Source: CAVXJN01 sp963773585
Lineage (GTDB): Bacteria; Pseudomonadota; Gammaproteobacteria; JASBUN01
Reading direction: 5' to 3'
NCBI GenBank assembly: GCA_963773585.1
Contig: CAVZBR010000006.1
Span: 62,001 to 126,000 of the forward strand
DNA length: 64,000 nt
This document shows positions 24,721 through 33,874 of the stretch, piece by piece (position 1 is the stretch's first letter; every line of letters begins with the position of its first letter). The position numbers were made by a program, and so were the translations under genes. The notes under the pieces were generated by a model. The model was not told the DNA's origin. It did not search any database and saw only the letters and a list, made by a program, of their open reading frames with translations.

Positions 24721-25587
24721 TCAATGAGCGGCGGGCCGGTGGGTCAACATGGTGAGCAGTGCGCTCAGCCGATCTCGCATGTCGCGCCGATCGACGATCA
24801 TGTCGATGGCGCCGTGATCGAGTAGGAATTCACTGCGCTGAAAGCCTTCCGGAAGGGTCTCGCGAACCGTTTGTTCGATAACGCGCGGACCGGCGAAGCC
24901 GATCAGTGCGTTCGGTTCGGCGACATTGACATCGCCGAGCATGGCCAGACTCGCCGATACGCCGCCCATGGTTGGATCGGTCAGTACCGACACATAGGGG
25001 ATACCGCGCTCGGACATGCTTCGCAGCGCCGCACTGGTCTTGGCCATTTGCATCAGCGACAGCAGCGCCTCCTGCATACGCGCACCGCCGCTGGCGGCGA
25101 AACAGACCAAAGGGATATTGCGGTCGATGCAGACGTTGGCGGCACGCACAAACCGCTCGCCGACCACGGAACCCATCGAACCGCCCATGAAACCGAATTC
25201 GAATGCCGCCGCCACCAGCGGCACACCGTTGACCGCGCCCTCCTGCACCACCAGCGCATCCTTTTCGCCGGTTTTGCGCTGCGCCTGGGACAGGCGATCC
25301 CGGTATTTGCGGCTGTCGCGAAACTTGAGCACGTCGACCGGTTCAAGCTCCGCACCGATGTCCGCGCGCGGCTCGTCATCGAGAAATACATCCAGGCGAC
25401 GGCGCGCGCCGATACGATTGTGATGGTCGCACTTCGGACAAACGTCGAGGTTGCGATCAAGCTCGGCACGATACAGTACCGCGCCGCAGGCATCGCACTT
25501 GGTCCACAGCCCTTCGGGGATACTGCGCTTGCCGGAGCCGGCTTCGGTGCGGATGCGCGAGGGCATCAATTTTTTGAACCAACTCAT
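24721..25587 (-). CDS. accD: Acetyl-CoA carboxylase carboxyltransferase subunit beta
   Basis: The protein is 288 aa. A zinc ribbon near the N-terminus has C-D-A-C and, 15 residues on, C-P-K-C. The carboxyltransferase core carries G-A-R-M-Q-E-A, T-D-P-T-M-G-G-V-S-A-S and I-G-F-A-G-P-R-V-I. With AccA it moves the carboxyl group from biotin to acetyl-CoA in fatty acid synthesis. It starts 8 nt after trpA, so it is likely part of the trp-accD-folC operon. Confidence 0.97.
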   Translation of the reverse strand: MSWFKKLMPSRIRTEAGSGKRSIPEGLWTKCDACGAVLYRAELDRNLDVCPKCDHHNRIGARRRLDVFLDDEPRADIGAELEPVDVLKFRDSRKYRDRLSQAQRKTGEKDALVVQEGAVNGVPLVAAAFEFGFMGGSMGSVVGERFVRAANVCIDRNIPLVCFAASGGARMQEALLSLMQMAKTSAALRSMSERGIPYVSVLTDPTMGGVSASLAMLGDVNVAEPNALIGFAGPRVIEQTVRETLPEGFQRSEFLLDHGAIDMIVDRRDMRDRLSALLTMLTHRPAAH

Positions 25588-25595
25588 CTAAACAC

Positions 25596-26429
25596 TCACG
25601 TCGTCGTTGCCGCTGCCTTGGGTTTGGCTTCGTCCATTGCCGCGCGCATACCGCTCAGCAAATCCTTCAAGCGCGGCGCGATCCGCTCCGGATGGTCGCC
25701 ATTCTCGGCGATCACCTTGACCAGCGCGCTACCCACGATGACAGCATCGGCGGCTTGCGCCACTTGCGCGGCGCTTTGCGCGTCGCGGATTCCGAAACCG
25801 ACTCCGATGGGCAAATCGGTGGCCGCGCGGATTTCATTCACTTTGTCGGCGACTGATTTCACGTCGATACTGGCAGCCCCGGTCACGCCCTTCAGGGAAA
25901 CATAGTAAACGAAGCCCGAAGCGGCCGCACAGATGCGTTCGATCCGCAGGGCGTTGCTGGTCGGGGCGATCAGAAAAATCGGATCGAGTTGTTTGGCGCG
26001 CAGCGTCAGCACCAGGTCGTGGGATTCCTCCGGCGGCAGGTCCACCGTGAGCACGCCATCGACGCCGGCTTCGGCAGCGGCAGATGCGAATTTCTCATAA
26101 CCCATGACCTCGACCGGGTTGAGATAGCCCATCAGTACCACCGGCGTATGCGCGTCGCGGGCGCGGAAAGTGCGCACCATGTCCAGCACATGGCTCATGC
26201 CGACGTGATGCTTCAGCGCCCGTTCGCTGGCGGCTTGGATGACCGGGCCGTCCGCCATGGGATCGGAAAACGGCACGCCCAGCTCGATGACGTTGACGCC
26301 TGCTTCCACCATGGCGTGCATCAGGTCGACGGTCACATCGGGGTGCGGATCTCCGGCGGTAATAAAGCCGATCAGCGCCGTGCGTTGTTGGCCGCGCAAA
26401 TCCGCGAACGATTTTTCGATTCTGCTCAT
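25596..26429 (-). CDS. trpA: Tryptophan synthase alpha subunit
   Basis: The protein is 277 aa. The start M-S-R-I-E-K-S-F at 26429 was chosen; a longer frame overlaps trpB and lacks homology. The catalytic Glu lies in V-I-E-L-G-V-P-F-S-D-P-M-A-D-G and the catalytic Asp in G-V-L-T-V-D-L-P-P-E-E. G-V-G-F-G-I is the phosphate-binding segment. It cleaves indole-3-glycerol phosphate and passes indole to TrpB. It begins 13 nt after trpB. Confidence 0.96.
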   Translation of the reverse strand: MSRIEKSFADLRGQQRTALIGFITAGDPHPDVTVDLMHAMVEAGVNVIELGVPFSDPMADGPVIQAASERALKHHVGMSHVLDMVRTFRARDAHTPVVLMGYLNPVEVMGYEKFASAAAEAGVDGVLTVDLPPEESHDLVLTLRAKQLDPIFLIAPTSNALRIERICAAASGFVYYVSLKGVTGAASIDVKSVADKVNEIRAATDLPIGVGFGIRDAQSAAQVAQAADAVIVGSALVKVIAENGDHPERIAPRLKDLLSGMRAAMDEAKPKAAATTT

Positions 26430-26442
26430 GCTGCTCAACTTT

Positions 26443-27660
26443 CTAGATTTCGATGCCTTCGCGGGTGGCGACGGTGTGTATGTCCTTGTCCCCACGCCCG
26501 GAAAGATTCACAACGATGATCTGCTCCGGGCTCATGCGCGGCGCAAGCTTGGTGGCGTACGCCAGCGCATGGCTGGACTCGAGCGCCGGGATAATGCCTT
26601 CCGTGCGGGTCAAGGCATGAAACGCGGCCAACGCCTCGGTGTCGGTGACGGCGGCGTATTGCGCCCGGCCGCTGTCCTTCAACCAGGCGTGCTCGGGGCC
26701 GACGCCGGGGTAATCCAGACCGGCCGAAACCGAGTGGGTCTCGATGATCTGACCGTCGGGGTCTTCCATCAGATACGTGCGATTGCCGTGCAGGACGCCG
26801 GGCTTACCGGCACACAAAGGCGCGGCGTGATGACCGGTGTCGAGTCCGTCGCCCGCCGCTTCGACGCCATGCAGTTGCACCTCGGCGTCATCGATGAAGG
26901 GATAGAACAAACCCATTGCGTTGGAACCGCCACCGACGCAGGCCACCAGAGCATCGGGCAGACGCCCTTCCCGTTCCAGGATCTGCGCCCGGGTTTCGCG
27001 CCCGATCACGGCTTGGAAGTCACGCACCATGGCCGGGTACGGATGGGGCCCGGCGACGGTGCCGATGATGTAGAAGGTGTCGTCGACGTTGGTGACCCAG
27101 TCGCGCATGGCTTCGTTGAGCGCGTCCTTCAGGGTCCGTGATCCGGCTTTGACCGATACCACCTCGGCGCCCAGCAAGCGCATGCGGTAGACATTGGCGC
27201 TCTGGCGTTGAATATCCTCGGCGCCCATGTACACCACGCATTGCATGCCGAAGCGCGCCGCTACCGTGGCGGTGGCAACTCCATGCTGGCCCGCGCCGGT
27301 CTCCGCGATCACCCGTGACTTGCCCATGTGCCGGGCCAACAGCGCCTGGCCGACAGTGTTGTTGATCTTGTGAGCGCCGGTGTGATTGAGATCTTCGCGC
27401 TTGAGGTAGATGCGCGCCCCGCCCAGTTGCGCGCTCCAGCGCTTGGCGTAATACAACGGCGACGGGCGACCGACATAATGGGCCAGGTCGGAATCGAACT
27501 CCGCTTGGAATTCGGCGTCGCCGCAATAGCGCTCATAGGCCTGGCGCAATTCTTCCAGGGGTTGCATGAGCGTTTCGGAAACGAACATCCCGCCATAGGG
27601 CCCGAAATGGCCGTGGCTGTCGGGCAGCGCGTATTGGACTGCCTCAGTCTGCTTGGACAC
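26443..27660 (-). CDS. trpB: Tryptophan synthase beta subunit
   Basis: The protein is 405 aa, starting at GTG. GAGGTG lies 6 nt upstream, inside the end of trpF. The PLP lysine is in N-H-T-G-A-H-K-I-N-N. The catalytic Glu lies in A-E-T-G-A-G-Q-H-G-V, and the cofactor phosphate loop is G-G-G-S-N-A-M-G. It overlaps trpF by 17 nt, which suggests coupled translation. Together with trpA it completes the last two steps of tryptophan synthesis. In Pseudomonas aeruginosa trpBA lies elsewhere under TrpI; no trpI is seen here. Confidence 0.96.
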   Translation of the reverse strand: MSKQTEAVQYALPDSHGHFGPYGGMFVSETLMQPLEELRQAYERYCGDAEFQAEFDSDLAHYVGRPSPLYYAKRWSAQLGGARIYLKREDLNHTGAHKINNTVGQALLARHMGKSRVIAETGAGQHGVATATVAARFGMQCVVYMGAEDIQRQSANVYRMRLLGAEVVSVKAGSRTLKDALNEAMRDWVTNVDDTFYIIGTVAGPHPYPAMVRDFQAVIGRETRAQILEREGRLPDALVACVGGGSNAMGLFYPFIDDAEVQLHGVEAAGDGLDTGHHAAPLCAGKPGVLHGNRTYLMEDPDGQIIETHSVSAGLDYPGVGPEHAWLKDSGRAQYAAVTDTEALAAFHALTRTEGIIPALESSHALAYATKLAPRMSPEQIIVVNLSGRGDKDIHTVATREGIEI

Positions 27661-28270
27661 GATTTACACCTCGTATGAACTGTTCGATCTTGCCGGCGTC
27701 CTTGATGCCCTTGTCGCGCTCGACACCGCTGCTGACATCAACGCCCCAGGGGCGCACCGCGGCGACGGCTTCGGCGACATTGCCGGGGTGCAGGCCACCC
27801 GCGAGCACCAACGGCAACGGCAAGTCCTGCGGTATGCGCTGCCAGTCGAAGCGTTCGCCCGTGCCGCCGGCGACGTCTTCGCGATAGCTGTCCAGCAGCA
27901 GGCCGGCGCTGTCGTGAAATTGGCGCGCCAGCGCGTCCAGGCGGACGTCGGCGCGCATCCGCACCGCCTTGATGTAGCGGCGGCCGAATGCGCGGCAGAA
28001 TCGCGCGTCCTCGTCGCCGTGAAACTGCAGCAGATCCACCGGGACCTGTTCCAGAACACGGACCACATCTTCGGCGTCGGGATCGACGAACAATGCCGTC
28101 ACCGTGACGAATGCCGGCAGCGCCGCAACGATGCGCATCGCCGCGTCGTAATCGACGGCGCGCGGACTCGACGGATAGAACACCAGGCCAATGGCGTCGG
28201 CGCCGCAACGGGCCGCCACCACGCCGTCTTCGGGCCGGGTAATGCCGCAGATTTTAACACGGGTGCGCAT
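27644..28270 (-). CDS. trpF: Phosphoribosylanthranilate isomerase
   Basis: The protein is 208 aa, a single TIM-barrel of normal size. The catalytic Cys is in V-K-I-C-G-I-T-R near residue 8 and the catalytic Asp lies in the A-L-F-V-D-P region. L-A-G-G-L-H-P-G-N-V and G-V-D-V-S-S-G-V-E are the phosphate-binding C-terminal motifs. It follows truA by 80 nt and overlaps trpB, which gives the order truA-trpF-trpB-trpA-accD. Confidence 0.96.
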   Translation of the reverse strand: MRTRVKICGITRPEDGVVAARCGADAIGLVFYPSSPRAVDYDAAMRIVAALPAFVTVTALFVDPDAEDVVRVLEQVPVDLLQFHGDEDARFCRAFGRRYIKAVRMRADVRLDALARQFHDSAGLLLDSYREDVAGGTGERFDWQRIPQDLPLPLVLAGGLHPGNVAEAVAAVRPWGVDVSSGVERDKGIKDAGKIEQFIRGVNRVQAD

Positions 28271-28350
28271 GGTGGCCGCCTGGCCAAAGCTGCGTAGAAC
28301 TTGGGATGTTAGCAGAAACGCTTGAATCGAAACACTTTAGCGAAGCTCCA

Positions 28351-29130
28351 TCACGCGTACCAAAGGGGTTCCGACGGGGCCGGCAAAGCGAACCGCGGCG
28401 GATACTCCACCCCCACCAGATACAACCCTTCCGCCGGCGCGGTCACGCCGCCGGCACTGCGATCGCGAGCGGCCAGCAATGTCGCCGTCCAGTCGGGCTC
28501 ACGGCTTCCGTCGCCGATGGCCATCAGGACGCCGGCGATATTGCGCACCATGTGATGCAGGAATGCATTGGCACGAACATCGACGTAACAGAATCCGTTG
28601 GCGCCATGGACTTCCAACCGCTCGATGGTACGCACCGGGTGTGCCGCTTGGCAGGCCAATGCGCGGAACGAAGTGAAGTCGTGCTCGCCCAACAGGTGGG
28701 TGGCACCGCGGGCCATGCGCGCGATGTCCAATTCGCTGTGCCGCCAACACACGCGGCGGCGCAGAATGGCCGGTCGCGTGAAACGCGTGAGTATGATGTA
28801 GCGGTAGTTGCGCGCGGTCGCCTCGAAGCGGGCGTGGAAATCGTCGTCCACCGGTTGTGCCCATCGCACGCTGACGTCGTGCGGCAGATTGGAATTGGTC
28901 CCCAGCACCCAGGAACGCATGCTGCGTGGCGCATCGGAGTCGAAATGCACCACCTGCTCGGTGGCATGCACGCCGGTGTCGGTACGACCCGCGCACACCA
29001 CGCGCAATGGATGGTCGGCAACCTTGCCCAGCGCCTGCTCGACGGTCTCCTGCACGGTTCGGCTGCCGTTCTGCGCCTGCCAACCGCTGAAATCGGACCC
29101 GTCGTATTCGACCCCCAGTGCGATTCTCAT
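28351..29130 (-). CDS. truA: tRNA pseudouridine(38-40) synthase
   Basis: The protein is 259 aa. ATG 29130 with AGGA at 6 nt was chosen; the frame runs on upstream without homology. The catalytic Asp lies in A-G-R-T-D-T-G-V-H-A, typical of TruA. V-E-Y-D-G-S-D-F-S-G-W-Q at the N-terminus and F-L-H-H-M-V-R-N-I near 200 also fit. It converts uridines 38-40 of the anticodon arm. It lies between the membrane-protein gene and trpF. Confidence 0.95.
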   Translation of the reverse strand: MRIALGVEYDGSDFSGWQAQNGSRTVQETVEQALGKVADHPLRVVCAGRTDTGVHATEQVVHFDSDAPRSMRSWVLGTNSNLPHDVSVRWAQPVDDDFHARFEATARNYRYIILTRFTRPAILRRRVCWRHSELDIARMARGATHLLGEHDFTSFRALACQAAHPVRTIERLEVHGANGFCYVDVRANAFLHHMVRNIAGVLMAIGDGSREPDWTATLLAARDRSAGGVTAPAEGLYLVGVEYPPRFALPAPSEPLWYA

Positions 29131-29173
29131 ACCGTTCCTGCGAATCCCGGCAAACGCGGCATTGTAACAGCGC

Positions 29174-29848
29174 TCAACGCGGGCCTGCTGCCGCCATGAC
29201 GGCGGCAATGGCAATCGGGTACAGCCATTGCCAAACAGCGGGAGCCGCTGCGGCGGGCAATTCGATCCGCCGCGCCGGCGCTGCGGCTGCGGCAGCCAGG
29301 GCGCCGCGCAGCCGATTCCCGAGCAGCGCAACGTGGCTGGAGAAACGGCCCGCCGGCGGCGGCTGGACGGGCTGCGGCGCTTGCGCCGCGCCCAGGCGCG
29401 GCACGGTTTCCAACACCAGGACCAAGCGCAGCGCGAAGCGGTCCCGGTCCAGACCCAGTCGCTGCAGCGGCCAGCTCAGCCAGTGCACCGCTGCCACCAG
29501 CTGCGGCGTCGCAGTGGACTGCAACAGCAACTGAGCGGCGGCGACCATCAATACCAGCACCCCGACTCGCATGGCGCCCTCGGTTACGCCTTGCAAAGTC
29601 GGCGACCAGGCGCCGAGTGAAGTCCATAACGCTTCGCCCGGCGTGAACCACAAATACAGCACTGCCAGCGACAGCCATAAAAACCGCAGCCGCTTCAGCG
29701 CCCGCCAAAATCCAATCAAATGCGGCGCGCCGCTGGACCCATAGGCCACGGCCAATAACAGCGCCGCCACGCCGAGCCGCGCGCTGCCCCCGGCGGAAAG
29801 AAATCCGGCCAGCACCAGAAATGAAACCACGCGCACAGTGGGATGCAT
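29174..29848 (-). CDS. Membrane protein resembling EcfT/CbiQ transporters
   Basis: The protein is 224 aa from the ATG at 29848, with about five hydrophobic segments (8-40, 60-80, 95-125 and the C-terminus). The L-R-L-V-L-V-L-E-T-V-P-R-L-G segment is like the cytosolic coupling helix region of EcfT/CbiQ energy-coupling-factor proteins, but the family call is tentative. No ABC ATPase or substrate-binding partner lies beside it. The start codon is only 18 nt past the U-tract of the fimV terminator, so it is either read through from fimV or starts within that hairpin. It is probably co-transcribed with truA (43 nt gap). Confidence 0.6.
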   Translation of the reverse strand: MHPTVRVVSFLVLAGFLSAGGSARLGVAALLLAVAYGSSGAPHLIGFWRALKRLRFLWLSLAVLYLWFTPGEALWTSLGAWSPTLQGVTEGAMRVGVLVLMVAAAQLLLQSTATPQLVAAVHWLSWPLQRLGLDRDRFALRLVLVLETVPRLGAAQAPQPVQPPPAGRFSSHVALLGNRLRGALAAAAAAPARRIELPAAAAPAVWQWLYPIAIAAVMAAAGPR

Positions 29849-29865
29849 GACGAAAACTTGTAGTG

Positions 29866-29909
29866 GAAAAAACAAAAGGGCCCCGGCTCCTGTGGAGGAA
29901 CCGGGGCCC
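29866..29909 (-). terminator. Intrinsic terminator of fimV
   Basis: A strong GC-rich stem (GGGCCCCGG with its complement, extended by TTCC/GGAG) is followed on the minus strand by TTTTGTTTTTT. It starts 23 nt after the fimV stop. Confidence 0.9.
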
Positions 29910-29932
29910 GATGATACCGGGTTTGCGGCAAA

Positions 29933-32683
29933 TCAGGCCATATGGGCCATCAAACCCTGCGCTTCGTTCTTCTGATCCTCGCTGCCTTCCTCGAGCACTT
30001 CGTCGAGGATACTCCGCGCTCCGTCCGGGTCGCCCATGTCGATGTACGCGCGAGCCAGATCCAGTTTCGTGCCGACTTCGTCGCCGTCCGCCAGCAAACC
30101 GCCGTCGACCACGTCCACATCCTCTTCGCCCGGCTCGGGCTGATTCAGATAGGCCTGATCGCCTTCGGGATCCAAATCCAGATCGCCAAGATCGAAATCG
30201 GCAACATCGGCGTTCTGCTCGCCCGCGGGCGCCTGGCGGTCGACCTCCATGGCACCGGCCAGTTCCGACAGCTCGTCGGCCATGCTGTTCGCAAGGCCGT
30301 CGCTGGCGTCCTCGCGCTGCGGGGCACCGGCTGCGATGACCCGCGCCTGGTCGGATCCGCTCCCGGCACTTTCCGACTGTCCGGATTGTTCCAGCTCACC
30401 GAGGTCGAAATCGATCATATTGTCATTCGACTTGGCGCTGATCGCTGCGTCTTCCGGAAACGCGAATTCATTGTCCGCCGAGTCCGCCGACGAGAAATCA
30501 TCTTCGTCCGCAACTGCTGCTGCGGTGGCGCTTTCATCGAACAACGGACTGTCCGGACGCAGATCCCTGCCCATCTCCATGACCTTCTGCCATGCCGGAT
30601 CCGAATGATCTTCTATCAGGCCATGCACGGTCTGGGCTTCGCGCTCGAACGCCTCGCCGTTGCGGGCGGCGTAATAGACCTCCAGCAGTTTGATCTTCAG
30701 ATCGAGGCGATCGGGCTCATTGTCGATCGCCTCCTTGATCATGTTCTCGGCTGGCTGATAACGACCGTAGGCAAGGAACACATCCGCTTCCGTCAGAGGA
30801 TCCGCCTCGCTCACTTCGCTCTCGATGGCCGAATCGATGCCCGAGATCGAGAAGTCGCTGAGATAGGAAGATTCCGGTTCAGCTTCGGCTTCCTTGCTGT
30901 GCGCTTCTCCGATCGCCGCTGCGGCTACCGCGCCGGTTGCGGCGGCAGCTGCCATGGAACGGTCGGTTTCCGGTGGCATCGACGGCGCCGGCTGCAGGAT
31001 GCTTTCGCCGAATCCGGCGGCGGCACGACGGCGTTGCCGCGCCGCCAGCAGGGCCAGCAGCAGCAACACGAACACGGCGACCGCGACGCCGAGGTACAAC
31101 GGGTTGTCGCGGAACAAGTTGACCGACTTCTGCCACCATGCGTTGATTTGATCCATCACGCTCGGCTCGCCAGCGGCTGGCGGCGCACTCGCGACCGGCT
31201 CGGCCGGCGCCGAGACGGGCGCTGCATCGTGGAACGGCTGCGCCACGGGGGTGTTGGGCAGTCCGCTCAGATCCACCGGCTGGTAGCCTTCGACTGCGTA
31301 CGGATTCTGTGCCTGATCGGGCGCCGCGCGCTGCGCTTCCACCACCGGGCCGAAACGATCGCTGGCCGGCGCGTCGGCATCGGTTTGCGATGCTGCTTCC
31401 GCCGGATTGGGTTCAGCGGCGGATTGCCCTTCGGGGCTGGAAGCTTCCGCTTCCGCGGCCGCCGGTTGCCCGGGCGCCGGTGCGGCTTGGCCGGCTTGTT
31501 GGCCTTGTGCCTCGGCAGGCTCGGCGGTCGGGGCCGGCGCCGCTTCCGACGTGGCTTCAGCGCCGCTCTCGTTGCGCAGTGTCTGCAGTTGCGCCTGCAA
31601 TGCAGCCAACTGGTCGTCCTTCAGTTGCGCCAGACGCTCCATGTCCTGGACCTGCTGCTGCAACTGCTCGACTTTGGCCCGCAGCTGCGCGCTTTCCTCG
31701 GACGTACCTGCGCTGCTGCCACCGGCGACACCGTCTGCGGCCTCACCGCCGCTCGCCGCTTCGCTGCTGGTCTGTTGATTCGCTGCCTGATCAGCCGCAC
31801 CTTCGGCCTCTCCCGGAGCCAGCAGTTGCAACCGCCCCTTGGGCGCGGTGCCGGTCTGGGGCGCGGACTCGGAGGCGTCGGCGGCCATCGCCGGCTTGGT
31901 GCCGGTGCGCCAAACTTGGGTCTGGCGGCGGAATTCGGCGCGGGCCTGGGCCTGGGTCATGGTCTCGATCTGCTGCCGATCGGGGACCTTGAGCACATAG
32001 CCGGCTTTGAGCTGATTGACGTTATCGTCGATGAACGCGTTCGGGTTGAGGCGCTGCAGCGCCATCATCGTCTGCTCCACCGACACGGATTCGTCGGGGC
32101 GTACGTCGCTGGCGATGGTCCACAGGGTGTCCGAACGTTGGGTCGGGCCGTAGGTACCGCCGCTGCGGCTCGCCGCGGGCAAACCGCGGGGCTGGCTGGC
32201 GACGCTGCGCCGCTGGGTTGCTTGCGGCTGTTGCGGCGCCTGCGCCTGGGACTGGACCCGCGGCGCGCTGACCGCGGCGCCGCCTCGCCCGGCGATCACC
32301 GGCGGATCCACCAACATGGTGTATTCGCGCATGATACGGCCGCTGTTCCAGTTCACTTCCAAAAGGAAACTCACGAAGGGCTCGCGGAAGTCGCCGCTGC
32401 TGGTGACTTTGATCACCGGTTGGTCACCGCTGCGTACGACCTGGAAATTGAGTTGCCGTAGGCTGTTCTGATAATCGACGCCGGCGCGGGCGAAATCGGC
32501 CCGCGACGCCAATCCGACGTGCAGCGAATCCAGTTCATCCTGGTTCACCGCGCGCAGGGGAATTTCCGCCTCTAGGGGCTGGTTGAGATAGGAATTGAGA
32601 TCGATATCGCCAAGACCGAGGGCCGACGCCCAATTGGGCAGTCCGGCTGCCGTCAAAGCCATGACCAGGGCCACTTTCCGCAC
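29933..32683 (-). CDS. fimV: FimV-family pilus/polar hub protein
   Basis: The protein is 916 aa, starting at GTG 32683 with GGGAG upstream. Signal peptide about 1-22. The FimV N-terminal domain (G-L-G-D-I-D-L-N-S-Y-L-N-Q-P-L-E-A-E-I-P-L) and a LysM-like peptidoglycan-binding segment (about 180-240) lie in the periplasm. A coiled coil (about 325-375) and a Pro/Ala/Glu-rich stretch precede one membrane helix (about 525-547). The cytoplasmic part is very acidic and ends with the conserved FimV TPR segment (V-G-T-K-L-D-L-A-R-A-Y-I-D-M-G-D, then A-R-S-I-L-D-E-V). In Pseudomonas FimV is needed for type IV pili and polar cAMP signalling. The position between asd and truA is conserved. Confidence 0.93.
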   Translation of the reverse strand: MRKVALVMALTAAGLPNWASALGLGDIDLNSYLNQPLEAEIPLRAVNQDELDSLHVGLASRADFARAGVDYQNSLRQLNFQVVRSGDQPVIKVTSSGDFREPFVSFLLEVNWNSGRIMREYTMLVDPPVIAGRGGAAVSAPRVQSQAQAPQQPQATQRRSVASQPRGLPAASRSGGTYGPTQRSDTLWTIASDVRPDESVSVEQTMMALQRLNPNAFIDDNVNQLKAGYVLKVPDRQQIETMTQAQARAEFRRQTQVWRTGTKPAMAADASESAPQTGTAPKGRLQLLAPGEAEGAADQAANQQTSSEAASGGEAADGVAGGSSAGTSEESAQLRAKVEQLQQQVQDMERLAQLKDDQLAALQAQLQTLRNESGAEATSEAAPAPTAEPAEAQGQQAGQAAPAPGQPAAAEAEASSPEGQSAAEPNPAEAASQTDADAPASDRFGPVVEAQRAAPDQAQNPYAVEGYQPVDLSGLPNTPVAQPFHDAAPVSAPAEPVASAPPAAGEPSVMDQINAWWQKSVNLFRDNPLYLGVAVAVFVLLLLALLAARQRRRAAAGFGESILQPAPSMPPETDRSMAAAAATGAVAAAAIGEAHSKEAEAEPESSYLSDFSISGIDSAIESEVSEADPLTEADVFLAYGRYQPAENMIKEAIDNEPDRLDLKIKLLEVYYAARNGEAFEREAQTVHGLIEDHSDPAWQKVMEMGRDLRPDSPLFDESATAAAVADEDDFSSADSADNEFAFPEDAAISAKSNDNMIDFDLGELEQSGQSESAGSGSDQARVIAAGAPQREDASDGLANSMADELSELAGAMEVDRQAPAGEQNADVADFDLGDLDLDPEGDQAYLNQPEPGEEDVDVVDGGLLADGDEVGTKLDLARAYIDMGDPDGARSILDEVLEEGSEDQKNEAQGLMAHMA

Positions 32684-32785
32684 GATGCTCACTCCCTTTG
32701 TGATAGGCCTAGCGCCCGGGCGGTGCCGTTGAGAGCGTCGGATGGTGGTGACCGACGCCACGGCTGGCCTTTTTATATCCGCATG

Positions 32786-32803
32786 ATCGGCAGCTGTGCC
32801 GAT
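32786..32803. repeat. Inverted repeat between usg and fimV
   Basis: ATCGGCA-N4-TGCCGAT is a perfect 7-bp inverted repeat. It lies 33 nt after the usg-like stop and just upstream of a TATAAA (near 32771-32776) that could be the fimV -10. It could be a weak terminator or an operator. Confidence 0.35.
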
Positions 32804-32835
32804 TAAATGCTTTAACTAACCGGGCTAACTATAGC

Positions 32836-33843
32836 TTATGAATACTGTTTTACCAAATTTTCCGCGATCTTTATCACGTTCAAGGCGACGCCTCTGCGCA
32901 CATTATCGGCCACGATCCAGAGATCCAAACCCCTGGGAGCACAATCGTTCTCCCGTAGCCTGCCAATCCAGATCTGATCCGAGCCGCCCGCCTCGCCAAC
33001 CGAGGTGGGAAAGCCGTCACCCGCCTGAGCGTCCAAAACTTTGACGCCTGGGGCCGTATTTAGCAAGTTTCGTGCCTCCTCGGCTGTGATCGGGTTCTTG
33101 GTTTCGAGGTGTACGACCTGGGAGTCGCCATAAAAAACCGGCACGCGCAAGGTCGTGGCATCGACAATCAGTTCGGCGTCGGCCAGCAGTCGGCGACAAT
33201 CGCGTTGCAGTTCGTGCTCGGCGCTGGTGTAGCCGTCGTCTTCCAAAGCGCCCACCAGCGGCAGGATGTTGAACGCGATCTGGCGATCGTAGATTGCCGG
33301 TTTGACGTTGCGGCCGTTGAGCAATTCAACGGTCTGGCGCACCAATTCCTGCACAGCCCGCCGGCCGCTGTTGGACACCGACGCGCAGGTGACCACCTGG
33401 ATACGCGCCAGGCCGACGGCATCGTGGATGGCTTTGAGTGCAGCAAGGAGTTGCACGGTGTGCGTGCCCGGGGAGGCGATCACCCCGCGCTCGCGAAAAT
33501 CCGCGATCGCCTCGGGATTGATCTCCGGAACCACCAGCGGCACTTCGGCATCGGCACCGGACCATCCGCTGGCATCGATTACGATACAGCCGGCATCGAG
33601 TGCCGCCTGCAATTGGCCGGGTTCGCCCTCCGCGAACAAAACCAACCCGGCACGGCCGAAATCGAATTGCTCGACACTGTCCACCGCGATTTCGCGGGCG
33701 CCGGCAGTGAGGGTTTTGCCCAGGTCTTCGTCCGCCGCCAGGGCATACAGTTCGCCCAGGGGAAACTTGCGGCTCGCCAGCAGGGTCAAAATGGCTTCGC
33801 CGGCGGCGCTGGTGGCGCCGACCACTGCCACATCCATGGTCAT
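32836..33843 (-). CDS. usg: Aspartate-semialdehyde dehydrogenase-like protein without active site
   Basis: The protein is 335 aa with the Asd fold: V-A-V-V-G-A-T-S-A-A-G start, I-D-A-S-G-W, and the C-terminal D-N-V-R-R-G-V-A-L-N. At the site where Asd has P-N-C-S-T-I-Q this protein reads P-G-T-H-T-V-Q, so the catalytic Cys is Thr127. The later catalytic His is also missing (F-Y-G-D-S). It should therefore be inactive as an Asd. It corresponds to the usg-type gene found between asd and fimV in Pseudomonas. It lies 31 nt after asd. The start at 33843 was chosen because GGAGGG precedes it. Confidence 0.88.
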   Translation of the reverse strand: MTMDVAVVGATSAAGEAILTLLASRKFPLGELYALAADEDLGKTLTAGAREIAVDSVEQFDFGRAGLVLFAEGEPGQLQAALDAGCIVIDASGWSGADAEVPLVVPEINPEAIADFRERGVIASPGTHTVQLLAALKAIHDAVGLARIQVVTCASVSNSGRRAVQELVRQTVELLNGRNVKPAIYDRQIAFNILPLVGALEDDGYTSAEHELQRDCRRLLADAELIVDATTLRVPVFYGDSQVVHLETKNPITAEEARNLLNTAPGVKVLDAQAGDGFPTSVGEAGGSDQIWIGRLRENDCAPRGLDLWIVADNVRRGVALNVIKIAENLVKQYS

Positions 33844-33874
33844 GATTGCATGCCCTCCCTGCCGGGGGGCGCCA

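Noticed and set aside
29942..32461. An 839-codon open frame on the plus strand opposite fimV
   Set aside because: Antisense to fimV, of biased Arg/Gly/Leu composition and without motifs.
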